This document shows, one piece after another, positions 11,990 through 21,987 of a stretch of DNA of 64,000 nt. The stretch's first letter is position 1; every line of letters starts with the position of its first letter. Both the position numbers and the translations under genes were made by a program. Under the pieces are notes generated by a model. The model did not search any database. It saw only the letters and a list, made by a program, of their open reading frames with translations, and was not told where the DNA came from. This DNA comes from Acidomyces sp. 'richmondensis' (Eukaryota > Ascomycota > Dothideomycetes > Mycosphaerellales > Teratosphaeriaceae), in contig QVLQ01000029.1 of the NCBI GenBank assembly GCA_003545705.1, forward strand, positions 1 to 64,000, read 5' to 3'.

Positions 11990-13500
11990 TGTCAATCTGG
12001 TGTCTGAACTGGTGATCATTCTGATATCAGGTCTGATTTTGGGTGTCTTATCTGGTGTCCACATTCTGATCTAATGTCTGAACTGGTGCCAGGTCTCATG
12101 TCTGATCTTGTATCAGGTCTGGTGTCTAATCGTGTGTCGGGTCTGGTATCGGGTCTAATCTGGTATCGGGTCTGGTGTCTCATCTAGTGTCCTCCTTTCA
12201 GGTCTGGTGTCGGGTCTGATTTCTGGTCTGATCTGGTATCGGGTCTGTTGTCTGGTGTGGTGTCGGGTCTGGTATCGGGTCTGATCTGGTATCGGGTCTG
12301 GTGTCTCATCTGGTGTCCTACTTTCAGGTCTGGTGTCGGGTCTGATTTCTGATCTGGTATCGGGTCAGATGTCTCATCTGGTGTCGGGTCTGGTATCGGG
12401 TCTGATCTGGTATCGGGTCTGATTTGGTATCGGGTCTGATCTGGTATCGGGTCTGATCTGGTATCGGTCTAATCTGGTATCGGGTCTGGTGTCTCATCTA
12501 GTGTCCTACTTTCAGGTCTGGTGTCGGGTCTGATTTCTGGTCTGATCTGGTATCGGGTCTGATTTCTGGTCTGATCTGGTATCGGGTCTGATGTCTGGTT
12601 TGGTGTCGGGTCTGGTATCGGGTCTGATCTGGTATCGGGTCTTGTGTCTCATCTGGTGTCCTACTTTCAGGTCTGGTTTCGGGTCTGATTTCTGGTCTGA
12701 TGTCGGGTCTGATTTTCTGGTCTGATGTCGGGTCTGATTCTGATCTGATGTCGGGTCTGATCTGGTGTCGGGTCTGGTGTCTCATCTGGTGTCCTACTTT
12801 CAGGTCTGGTGTCGGGTCTGATTTCTGATCTGGTATCGGGTCAGATGTCTCATCTGGTGTCGGGTCTGGTATCGGGTCTGATCTGGTATCGGGTCTGATC
12901 TGGTATCGGGTCTGATCTGGTATCGGGTCTGATCTGGTATCGGGTCTGATCTGGTATCGGGTCTGATCTGGTATCGGGTCTAATCTGGTATCGGGTCTGG
13001 TGTCTCATCTAGTGTCCTACTTTCAGGTCTGGTGTCGGGTCTGATTTCTGGTCTGATCTGGTATCGGGTCTGATGTCTGGTTTGGTGTCGGGTCTGGTAT
13101 CGGGTCTGATCTGGTATCGGGTCTTGTGTCTCATCTGGTGTCCTACTTTCAGGTCTGGTTTCGGGTCTGATTTCTGGTCTGATGTCGGGTCTGATTTCTG
13201 GTCTGATGTCGGGTCTGATTTCTGATCTGATGTCGGGTCTGATCTGGTGTCGGGTCTGGTGTCTCATCTGGTGTCCTACTTTCAGGTCTGGTGTCGGGTC
13301 TGATTTCTGATCTGATGTCGGGTCTGATCTCTGATCTGATGTCGGGTCTGATCTGGTATCGGGTCTGGTGTCTCATCTGGTGTCCTACTTTCAGGTCTGG
13401 TGTCGGGTCTGATTTCTGGTCTGATGTCGGGTCTGATTTCTGATCTAATGTCGCGTCTGATCTGGTATCGGGTCTGGTCTGGTGTCCTATTTTCGGGTCT
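11990..13500. repeat. Minisatellite of TCTGATCTGGTATCGGGTC-type units
   Basis: About 1.5 kb of imperfect tandem repeats built from 9-19 bp modules (GGTATCGGG, TCTGATCTG, GGTGTCGGG, and the spacer CTACTTTCAG). They are arranged in higher-order blocks: the segment near 12487-12790 recurs near 12990-13270. On the minus strand it reads as long Arg/Asp/Pro/Gln-rich open frames. These are by-products of a repeat length divisible by three with no stops, not genes. Confidence 0.9.
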
Positions 13501-13534
13501 GGTGTCCAAGACTCTCCAAAGATGACATAGTCTT

Positions 13535-13597
13535 TTACCCCATAAATTGTGCTACAGAATCCACCAGGGAAGGCTCTTCAGTGGTATCTGCAGCCAT
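13535..13597 (-). pseudogene. Vestigial 20-codon gag start in the non-autonomous element
   Basis: A short frame of 20 residues (MAADTTEEPSLVDSVAQFMG) begins at the same distance from the 5' LTR and primer site as gag in the Gypsy units and has a similar acidic N-terminus. It stops at TAA 13535. I read it as the retained 5' end of an ancestral gag, kept perhaps for its packaging or leader sequence. Homology is suggested by position and composition only. Confidence 0.45.
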
Positions 13598-13620
13598 ACC
13601 AAAGAGAGGGAGCTACCTAG

Positions 13621-13869
13621 TGTCACGGGTGTCAGGCAGACAGGCAGATGTTGGTATAGCTGCAACTGAGGAAACTGAGATGACTGGCAGATCAACAAGT
13701 ATACAGTGTACCTATACTGACAAGAGGTAGCTCCCGAGGTTACAAAAGGATCAGAATTTGCACAGAAGAAATAGTGTTCCTCCCTGAGTCATAACCCCAC
13801 ACTTGGGCTTCAGCCCTGATTCATAGGCAGCTGAGCTGAGTCCAGATAGCATAGTCCTTGCCTGTGACA
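13621..13869 (-). repeat. 5' LTR of the non-autonomous element
   Basis: 249 bp, TG...CA ends. It is followed in element orientation by the primer-site-like sequence and then the vestigial gag start. The TSD base run GAGAG begins at 13870. Confidence 0.92.
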
Positions 13870-14136
13870 GAGAGCTGTTTATTCTTATCTTGCGCCACTT
13901 GAAGCTGGTCCCTTAATTTAGACAGTTGTCCCTTCTTATCTTGTGCTGCTTGAAGCTGATTCTTCAGCTCAAGGATATTTTTCTTATTCTCTCCTAAAGC
14001 TGTTGCAGCAGCTCCACAATATTGATACCAGGCAGAGGGGTTAGCCTTAACATGTTCCAGGAACTCTTCCTCAGAAGAAGGTACCAGAGGCAGTTCAGGG
14101 GTTAGGTCAGCCATATCCAAGGAGGGAGCCACCTAA

Positions 14137-14382
14137 TGTCACGGGTAGCAGGCAGGCAGGCAGGTAAGAGTGGATATAGCTGCAGACAAGGTATTTCTCA
14201 GAGTTAACAGAACTGTACCAAGTATCCTATAGACAGGAGGTGGCTCAAGGAGCCACAAAAGAATCAGAATTTGCACAGAAGAAATAGTGTTCCTCCCTGA
14301 GTCATAACCCCGCACTTGGGCTTCAGCCCTGATTCATGAGCTGTTGAGCCGAATCCAGTTGGCACAGGCCTTGCCTGTGACA
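14137..14382 (-). repeat. 5' LTR of the Gypsy array (unit A)
   Basis: A 246 bp LTR at the right end of the array, inserted in the hAT transposase gene. The five bases outside it (14383-14387, GAAAC) are the expected half of a target duplication whose partner is off-window. It shares the variant CTCAGAGTT with the solo LTR at 15273, where the other two copies read CTCACAGTT. Confidence 0.9.
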
Positions 14383-15612
14383 GAAACTGGCTCAGAAGTG
14401 AGGTCCATCGTGTATCGTTGGATGAAGCTATTGCCATCTCTTTACCAGTAAGCTGCTTCTGATACTTCTGTAGGCATGCCATAAGCTTCTTAGACGTGGT
14501 AAACGAGGTGGTGATAGCTTGACAGCTATCCTTTACATTCTTGAACCATGCAATATCGAAGACGTCTTGTAGAAAGAGGTTAATGCCATGGGCATCACAA
14601 AGCACGTTAATCACATGCGTGAGATCAGGATCCTTGTTGAACAAGTCGAAGACGGCAAGTTGAGTACTGCAAGTATCAAATGCAATTGAGCTGACGAGAC
14701 TGAGGTTTCCGCTAGTAACTTCAAGCAACTGCTGCTTCATCTGATGCTTTGTAGCAATAGCACTGCCATCTGACCCATCTTGAACGATAGTTTGTAGTAA
14801 GTAACTACCGTCATGTGGTGTTACTAGTGAAAGGTTACTGATGCCTCGATGCTTGCAATCAGTAGAGCCATCTGCACTGAAGCTATAGAACTTCAGGCCG
14901 TCGAGTAACTGTTGGATAGGCATTTTCGATCGTTGGTATGCGTTATCGAGTAGATCGCCACGTAATCGATTCGGATGAGGTGGTTTGAAGCCTGGTCGAA
15001 GAGCATGGAGTAAGCGCCGCATTGCTGGCGTTTCGAAGAGGGTAAACGGCCGATTATCACGATAGATAGCATCGGCTACTAGCTGTTGCAGATTATCCAT
15101 CTCTTTCTGGTTGGTATTACAAATACCAAGTGCTTCAAGCGGCCCAGTTACAGGAGTAACATGCCTATTAGCCTTCAGAAACGGCTTACAGGCTGCTAGA
15201 TGCTTGATCTCGCGATCTTTCTTTGCAGAAAGACGACTACCACAGTATTTACAGCGGGCCTTTTCGGCTTGCTGTCACGGGTAGCAGGCAGGCAGGCAGG
15301 TAAGAGTGGATATAGCTGCAGACAAGGTATTTCTCAGAGTTAACAGAACTGTACCAAGTATCCTATAGACAGGAGGTGGCTCAAGGAGCCACAAAAGGAT
15401 CAGAATTTGCACAGAAGAAATAGTGTTCCTCCCTGAGTCATAACCCCGCACTTGGGCTTCAGCCCTGATTCATGAGCTGTTGAGCCGAATCCAGTTGGCA
15501 CAGGCCTTGCCTGTGACACTTGCTTGCCACCTGTGGTTGTAACTTGGGTATAGACAAAGTGTTGAGCGCGCTCAGGTGATCGAGTATGGCCCATAGTGTG
15601 CGAGATTAACAT
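14383..15612 (-). pseudogene. hAT-family transposase, truncated by the Gypsy array
   Basis: The ATG at 15612 opens a frame that, across the solo LTR, continues into a BED-type zinc finger (CKYCGSRLS then HLAAC, about 15255-15180). It then passes through a linker into the DUF659-like start of the RNase H-fold transposase with DGSTD near 14890 and NDTRW near 14400. The array LTR at 14382 removes the C-terminal half, including the hAT dimerisation region. The track-style longer end past 14382 is LTR sequence. Apart from the two insertions I see no stop, so decay followed insertion. The candidate 5' terminus lies at 15839. Confidence 0.85.
15273..15518 (-). repeat. Solo Gypsy LTR inside the hAT transposase gene
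   Basis: A 246 bp copy of the array LTR flanked on both sides by CTTGC (15268-15272 and 15519-15523), a 5 bp target-site duplication typical of LTR-element integrase. No internal sequence is present, so it arose by LTR-LTR recombination. Removing the LTR and one CTTGC restores the transposase reading frame, so the host gene was probably open when the insertion occurred. Confidence 0.92.
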
Positions 15613-15839
15613 AGAACAACAAGGAGGCTTCTATACACGAGTTTGATGGGTTGAATAGCTAATTACTGCTAGGTATCAAGTATCGGATAACCATGTCGCG
15701 TTGCTCAACGCGTTGACCAGGTTAGTCATCCAATACCTGGCAGAATACTAGGCATAGCGGACATATTTGACTAAGTAATTTTACTGGGCCGAAAAAGACA
15801 GCCCAATATCGATACTGGGCGTCAAGTATAGCACCCCTG

Positions 15840-17606
15840 CTTGACACTTCCTTCGCTTTGCGGCAGCCAATCGTTGCTCAGCCCTAGCCGCTGACTCAGG
15901 TCACCTGCAGGCTCTGGGTTTATCTGGTGTTGAATCCACCCGCACAACAGAGCAGAGAGAGAGCAAGCCACTGCTCTGCTCCTATTCTTGACTCAAGGTC
16001 CCCGAGTCCAGAATAGCACAGATTCTCTGTCACGTGATCAAGTGTGCACCCCTGAAGCCGCGCAACAACCCGCGCTATTCATTCATTCCACACCTATCAA
16101 TTTCCTGCAGGCGTATTATTATCAGTCTGGCTTAACAGTTCGCACTTCGGGTCTATGCTAGCTGTATTGCTGTTGGGGTACAGGAAAAAAACTCTAACAT
16201 CAGGTGCCCTTGTACCCGTACTATCTAGAGTGAAACCTAAGTTTTGCCGCTTCTGCGTGTACTAGCTCTAGCTATACCGCTGAGTTCTGCGAGGTGTTAC
16301 TGCTATTCAACCACTGTTTCCGTACTTTGCTCCCAGTGCTCACCCACTGCTTGCTGTGTAGTCAAATTTGGTTGAATGTCTTGTCCTGCTCCGTCTCTCC
16401 TTATGTACTCGAAAAGCGGTACTCCTTATCCCCCTCTTGCTGCCATGTATGCTTGCCGTATGATCCAGTTCAGATACTCAACTATGTAGACGCGAGTGTC
16501 AGTTATGTCCAGGTCCCAGCCCGACGCCATAGGGATCAACTATGGGAGACATTATTTCGGCAGTGTGGGTATCCCCTCCAACCCTCTCCGGGTCTGGAGG
16601 GTGCCTACCCAAGTTGGTAGAAAAGGGATGAGTGACGCATCACGTACGCCGACCCGGTAGCTATAGATACGTTATATCCTCGTTGATAGGGCTCATATCT
16701 ACAGCCATCGGTGCCCGAAAGGGTCAGAGGTACCAGAGTCTAGTATGCGGTGTTGTATGAAAGTCATTAAATATAGATCTCGCTTGCGAGGAGGACGAGG
16801 AGATGCGCCGTGGAGGTGTGCGCCGTTAACTTGGGAGGCATCATAATATATGTTTATCTATACAATAGAAGTACTATAGTAAAGTCAGCTCTCTGGTAGC
16901 TAGCGGTACTGTGGTTTAGACTACTCGAGAATATCATACCCCAGATCCACTTTTGCACTAGCGGTTTTCAGCAAGGTGGGAAGTTATTTACCCGAGCAGG
17001 GTCTCAAACAACCGTTGTGTAAGCGAAAAATCGGAAGCCGATAGTGCATACGCCTGTAATCCTTCCGCAAGTATGGCGAAACTCCTGTCTCTTAACGCGG
17101 CCCCGTTTTCAGACTTCCCTCTGGTTCCCGATTTTGGTTCCGTGGTGTACAAAATCGGTCCACCTAGCTTCCCCATTAGGATGAATCCAAGGCGTGGCAA
17201 GTATAATGGTTCAGCGGCCCGATTCTGGGCTTTTGAGCGAAGCTGAGCGAAGTTTGGGCTGGAGCTCCTACATCCCCAAGCTGAAAACCGCAGACCCATT
17301 CAACTAGTTTTAACATATTTCAATACAGAGAAGCACGTTAGTCCACCTTCATGTCAAATTCTATATAATTTTTCGTTTTATTTCATCTAGATTTTTAGTC
17401 CCAAGCTGTTTCGGCTTCCTCCCACCAAAAGGGAAAGGGAGGGGGCTGATTCCGGGACCCGCAATACGTGAGTGATAAGAAGAAGACGATGTTATAATCA
17501 CAGGAAAATTATCGCCCCGCAACAAGGTCGAGTCAATGCCCTACTCACATTAAACCGTGTATATCAGCTAGCAGTCTACGATAAAATTTACCTTAATCAT
17601 TGCAGT
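15840..17606. other. Gene-less stretch with hAT-end-like motif and an inverted-repeat segment
   Basis: No convincing gene. The stretch begins at the candidate hAT terminus (CAGGGGTGCTATACTTGA reading leftward from 15839). A similar motif recurs near 16053 (CAGGGGTGCACACTTGATC on the minus strand). The open frames at 16294-16620 and 16988-17299 have no recognisable domain, and the second lies inside an inverted-repeat-bounded segment. Confidence 0.6.
16961..17291. repeat. Candidate MITE-like segment with 12 bp terminal inverted repeats
   Basis: GCGGTTTTCAGC at 16961-16972 is repeated in inverse orientation at 17280-17291 (GCTGAAAACCGC), bounding 331 bp. No clear target duplication was seen next to the repeats and no transposase is inside. 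The size and ends suit a miniature inverted-repeat element, but a 12 bp match alone is modest evidence. Confidence 0.4.
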
Positions 17607-17852
17607 ATGCCAACGAACGACGCCCGAATCGTAAAGCATAAACGCGATCGAACTAATGAGAACTTCTCAAAACGTCTGCAGACCGTGCTAGACAGGTGTG
17701 GCGAATTGGCCCAGTTCAACGCCGATGTTTATCTGCTAGTACGTCGTGGAAAACTCTGGGAATACAAGACCCTGAAGAGCAACTGTTGGCCCCTCTCATC
17801 AAAAGAGATTGTCAGTGTCATATCCTCGATACATAGAGATGGCGCTAATTAG
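17607..17852 (+). CDS. Small protein with a possible MADS-like (SRF-type) domain
   Basis: An 81-residue frame from ATG 17607. The same frame is open back to 17472 but has no earlier ATG. The N-terminal 50 residues are basic, with an R/K-rich helix (RIVKHKRDRTNENFSKR), a leucine-rich helix and a DVYLLVRRGK strand. This pattern resembles short fungal MADS-like proteins, in which the MADS core helix is followed by a DVYLLIRR-type strand. If real it would bind DNA in the nucleus as a dimer. The assignment rests on pattern memory, not on an alignment. It lies alone between transposon debris and the DUF3435 gene. Confidence 0.4.
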   Translation: MPTNDARIVKHKRDRTNENFSKRLQTVLDRCGELAQFNADVYLLVRRGKLWEYKTLKSNCWPLSSKEIVSVISSIHRDGAN

Positions 17853-18149
17853 TTACTAAGGAGAATCACTACCCCTTACCAATCAGGCAGACATCAGCAG
17901 AGTTTGTGCCAAAGAGGAAGAAAAAAAACAAATGATGTCCCCTGATTCCCGGTAGATATGTAGATAGACATGATAGATTAGCTCCCAGATATCCATAGCC
18001 TAGACACCATAAGATCTAAGTCTCTCAATCCATGGAAAACTACAAAGCGTGCTACAGAGCAATGGTTTGAGATAGATAAAGCGTATGGAATGAAGGATGG
18101 CTTAGGTTAGACTAAGTTCTCTATCTGGCTTCAGATGTCCTCTTTTATT

Positions 18150-21100
18150 TCATGCTGTACACTCTATGGCAACCAAACCACTTAGTTTTATCAGCTCGGG
18201 GTCTATGGGGGGTTCGTCGTCGACATCCTCAGACTTACCACCCATCGCTGAAGCAGAAATAGAGTAACGGAGCCGCTGACGAGGACGAAGTTCGCTTCCA
18301 ACGCTCGATGTTACATCATCTACTCCAGTGTTCTTCCTTTTGTTGCTCTTGCTACTTGTGGCGAAGGATGAATTGCGTCTGGTTTCAGGTTCCTCAATAT
18401 CTACAAACTCTATCACATCTTCGCCTTGGCCGGGTCGGGCTTCATAGATCAGTCCTATCTCGGCGGTAGCAGAATCTTCATCTAACTGCTTGATCTGATC
18501 CATATGTCTCCTTTCGCTTATTGGAACAGCGGATACAGAGACCCTCTTATCGTGGCTGCCAATAGTGCACGCTTTGCTGCTTTCGCTCCTTTGATGTTCG
18601 CGCACTGTATGGTGTATCCACGCATTTATGTTGTCCAGTTGACGTATGCATTGAGAACACTGAAAGGGCTGCTTCTCGAAGACTTCTCTATGTTTGAGGT
18701 ATAGATGTTCTTGCAGGACAGCACGTCCATGATAGCAATGTCCACAGATCAAGCAGGGATAATGTGAAGTGGTGTCCAATGCCTCGGTTCGTTCGTCGGG
18801 CTTGTGTTCCTTAGCACCTCCGTTGTGACATTTGTCGACATGTTCTTGCCATGCCTTTCTTCCCACTATGCTCGGAGAATCAATGGTTCCACCTCGAACG
18901 CACTCCGGGCACGAGAAAGGTTTTTCGAAGTAGCCCTCTCGTTTCTCATGTAAGTTCCAGAAATGCGACTTAAGACCTCCAGGGGTGCGGGTTACCTCCT
19001 GGCAAATGAAGCACTGGTAAAGAGTTCGGTTCTCATCGGCATGAAACATGGCAAAATGCCTTTTCCATTCCGATATTCCGTTGACCAACACGCCATGCCC
19101 GGCTCCTTGAGATATACATCTCTTACATGAGCAGCATTGGGCACATCGAACCTCTGCCTTGAACTTGTCTTTATTTCTGTTATCTATTTCAGCTGCGTGA
19201 GATTTGGAAAGATGTCCGGTGAGGCCGCGGGAGTTGAACAGCTTGTGCTTGCCCTTACTGTTGCAGATGGAAAATGGACATGGGAACTTTGCTACGTCCT
19301 TCAAGTCCGCCGAGGCATAGGGAAGACAGTATGGACCGTGAAATCTTTCAAGATGATTGAACCAAGCTAGCAGGCCGGATTCGACCAAACAATCTTCCTT
19401 CTTCTTTTTCTTGTCTTTTCGACATTCGGGGCATCGACGCGGCTTCTTGATATTGAAGTACTGTGCTTTTTTATGTTTCTCGAAATGGCTCGTAAGCGTC
19501 TTGCGGCTGCTGAAGTTGGAATCGCAGATGATGCATTTCCAAGTCTCTTCCTCTTCTCCAGCTCCAATATCGTACTTGCGATCCTCATCTTTCTCATAGT
19601 CGTCGTTTTCGTCGGTATCATCGTCCTCATCGTCCTCAGTGTTATCGTACTCGTCTTCCCAGAGGTCAAGATCCGCTTTCGAGCATCCCTTGCCATATGC
19701 GACGAGGAGGTCTATGTACCGTCCGTGATCATCATCGTCACTCGACACATTCCACTTGCGATCGACATGTTGGATGATCTGGCCAGCTGTTTGAGCATTG
19801 CTTTTGAGAGCGCGTATTCCTGCTGTTCGGTTCGATACAGTCGTGATAACCTTAGGCGGCTCGTCGCCTAAGGCCCGGGCTCGATCAGCCTCTTCAAAGT
19901 ATTTTCTTCGTATTTCTAGCAGTTTTAGCTTGGCCCATGCATGGCGTAGATATCTATGCCTTGAGCGCAATAGCCTGAGCAGTTCCGTGAGGGTCGCCAT
20001 CTCTTCTTTGTCATTGTTGGAGATCGCTTGGTCTTTAGCTGCTTGCACCTTTTCCATAGCATCCTCAAGTCTGATGACGTCTTTGCGATTGTTGAATCCG
20101 GCCCAATCGTCAGGAGCGAGGTCTACAGGGGCATTCTGGTCCCGGGAAATAGACATATTTCGAAGGAAAGCGAAAAGATGAGTGTTATCGCAGCCGGTCC
20201 GTTGGCCAAATGCTGCTTGCAGAAGATCTTCTCGAAGCCGTGACGTTTGGTATTGAGCTTCAAACATCGTGTTCGTGTGGCTCATAACCCAGTTACGAAG
20301 AGCTGAAGAGAAGAGGGCTAACATAAAGTTGTAAGTCGTACTCGCACCCTCGAATGTGTGAATCATCAAGGTTTACTTACGGTCTTTATCGAGCCTTGAA
20401 CCTGCCCCAACTCGCAGCGAATATAGACGAGGCACTTGTCGAAAGCCGGCTGCAATGCATACCCTATACCAAACATCGTTGAATTGCTGATATGAGAGGC
20501 GGAATACGAAGTCATCAAGGACTTTTTTCTTCCATGGCAACGGAATGTAGTCAACATTGCCGAGTACTGGCCTGTTTAAGAATTCCTCCGCATTTGCGTA
20601 ACCAGCATCGAACGCATCATCTTGTATGGCGCGCGCAACGATGAGACGGCTGAGACATACCAGAGGAAATGGTACGAAAAAGGCAGAAAACTTGATCCTG
20701 CACCAAAGTATATGTGAGCTTGTCCCGCTGGGTTTAAACTAGCAGTGAGTTCATTCTTGACTTACGATTTGTTTTTGACACGTAGTGAATTTTTGAGCTT
20801 GTTTCTGGGTATCGTAACGGTCGCTGTGTGCTTCAACCTAGTTTTGTCCGTTGGATCTCGTAAAACAGACACAAGGATGTCCCTATAGCGGACTTTTCCA
20901 AGCGTGCCGGGCCGGAATCCGCCCATCGCCGAAAGGAGGACATTGGCGTGGAATGCGATGCGCGTTTGTACATCAATTCCCAGCTCAGCTGCTCGTTCCC
21001 AAAGAGTACGAAGAATAATAATGACGTCTTCGGCAGTGGCTTCAAGCTTTTCGAACGTGATTTCTTTCGCGAGTCCGTGCTCCGCTGCGAGATCGGACCA

Positions 21101-21775
21101 AATCCACTTTTTGGCAAGGTTAGGCAACAAGGAAACTTGGCTCCATGTTCAAGCCTGAACACACTCACCTTCGATATTTCAAAAACACTGATCGATGAAG
21201 AGGGTGGTTTGGCGTTGTAGTTGTGGAAACGAAGTCGCCATTTATCCCCTGAGTTAGGCTCTTGCAGCCTCTTCTCGTGCAACACCGTGAGGTCAGCTTC
21301 TTTGATCAAGGCGCGCCATGCCGCGAGGACTGAGCTTGCACAGTTGAGCATCCGTCTCTCTTCGTACTCTTCGGGGCCAATGACCATGACTCTCCTCACG
21401 GAATTCTCGACACGATCCGACAAGAAGGCCTTGCTCCATGCGGTTGCGAGAGGATCTCCGAGACAGAGCCCGCACCAGATCGTGTCCGGATCGACCTTTC
21501 GTTTGTTGAAGTATCTGGCATTTTATAATCAGCTTTGGTACCTCCCGCAAGCCTCTGAATGAAGCTTTCACTCACTCGTTCCAGGTCCTCATGAGCCACT
21601 GTCGGTGGGCTTTGCTCGCGTCTTCGACTAGAACATCTTCTTCGACCGGGGCGGCCAGATATTTCTGAACTTTAGCAAGACTGTCTTCGAGAAGCTGGTC
21701 AACAGGCTGAGCTTGAGGGCGTCGGGCATTTGAAAGTCGTTCTAAAGAAACGAGGTTCTCGAGATAATCGTCCAT
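18150..21775 (-). CDS. DUF3435 tyrosine-recombinase-like protein with C2H2 zinc-finger array
   Basis: Five exons give an uninterrupted 1,123-residue product: 21775-21576, 21514-21169, 21106-20766, 20697-20381 and 20317-18150. The introns are 61-68 bp with GTGAGT or GTAAGT donors. The N-terminal 430 residues match the DUF3435 pattern: GFRPG with R247, LYSLR with R391, and a C-terminal box with H415 and Y424 in MSHTNTMFEAQY. These are the positions expected for tyrosine-recombinase catalytic residues. An acidic stretch (about 615-650) precedes eight C2H2-type fingers (about 660-980) and a basic tail. DUF3435 includes the captain recombinases of Starship giant transposons, but finger-bearing FluG-like members are widespread and not proven transposases. 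The gene is intact beside decayed neighbours. Confidence 0.85.
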
Positions 21776-21987
21776 GGCTAGTTTGAAGGAGCAGCGAAGA
21801 GAAGGTACATGAAAGAGTGGAATGAGAGGAAAGTAGCAGCCTACGGCTACGAAAGGGTATAATAACGTCTTCAGACATTGGCAATGCCACAGACTTTGGT
21901 TTTGTTTTCCAATCTCGGGCTGAGACCTTGGAACGCGAATTGTGAAGGGGGGTCCCATTTTCGGGCCCCTGAGCAGGCGTAGACCGC

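Larger units (their letters stand above)
11633..13869 (-). mobile_element. Non-autonomous LTR element with minisatellite core, nested in gag
   Basis: Two 249 bp LTRs (11633-11881 and 13621-13869) that I read as identical flank a 1.74 kb interior. A 5 bp duplication GAGAG lies at 11628-11632 and 13870-13874. The LTR is a diverged relative of the Gypsy LTR and shares the central block from the TTACAAAAGGATC region to the GTGACA end. A primer-site-like sequence at 13604-13620 resembles that of the Gypsy units, and AAAGGAGGGGGATAG at 11896-11882 is a proper polypurine tract, so the element runs on the minus strand. No gag-pol remains; transposition would depend on a related autonomous element. 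Confidence 0.93.
10482..14114 (-). pseudogene. Gypsy unit A gag, split by a nested LTR element
   Basis: The gag ATG is at 14114. The frame is interrupted at 13870 by the 2,237 bp element at 11633-13869 and resumes at 11632, with GAGAG duplicated. It carries one extra nonsense change near 11586, where a CAG codon of unit B reads TAG, a CpA to TpA change. The capsid frame ends at 10784, and the -1 overlapping frame (10793-10482) contains the CCHC knuckle. Apart from these lesions the sequence nearly matches unit B. Confidence 0.85.
1..14382 (-). mobile_element. Tandem array of Ty3/Gypsy retrotransposon units sharing LTRs
   Basis: Reading the minus strand from the right, the order is LTR (14382-14137), unit A, LTR (6871-6626), unit B, LTR (1599-1354), unit C running off the window start. 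The repeat period is about 5.27 kb once the 2,237 bp insertion in unit A is removed. Units A and B encode gag with a CCHC knuckle, aspartic protease, reverse transcriptase, RNase H and integrase, in the Ty3/Gypsy order. Both have the same TAA stop between RT and RNase H, and the integrase of each stops at the same base against an LTR. Adjacent units share a single LTR, so this is not a set of independent insertions. The right end lies inside a hAT transposase gene; the left end and its target duplication are outside the window. Confidence 0.9.

Noticed and set aside
11990..13500. Regular repeat pattern that could be mistaken for a CRISPR array
   Set aside because: Units are contiguous and imperfect with no unique spacers, and the genome is eukaryotic.
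12498..13509. Several minus-strand frames of 75-95 residues rich in Arg, Asp, Pro, Gln and Thr
   Set aside because: They are translations of the minisatellite. The frames overlap in several copies, have no non-repeat sequence and no initiation context.
16988..17299. 103-residue minus-strand frame
   Set aside because: It almost fills the inverted-repeat-bounded segment, shows no domain and has no start or splice support.
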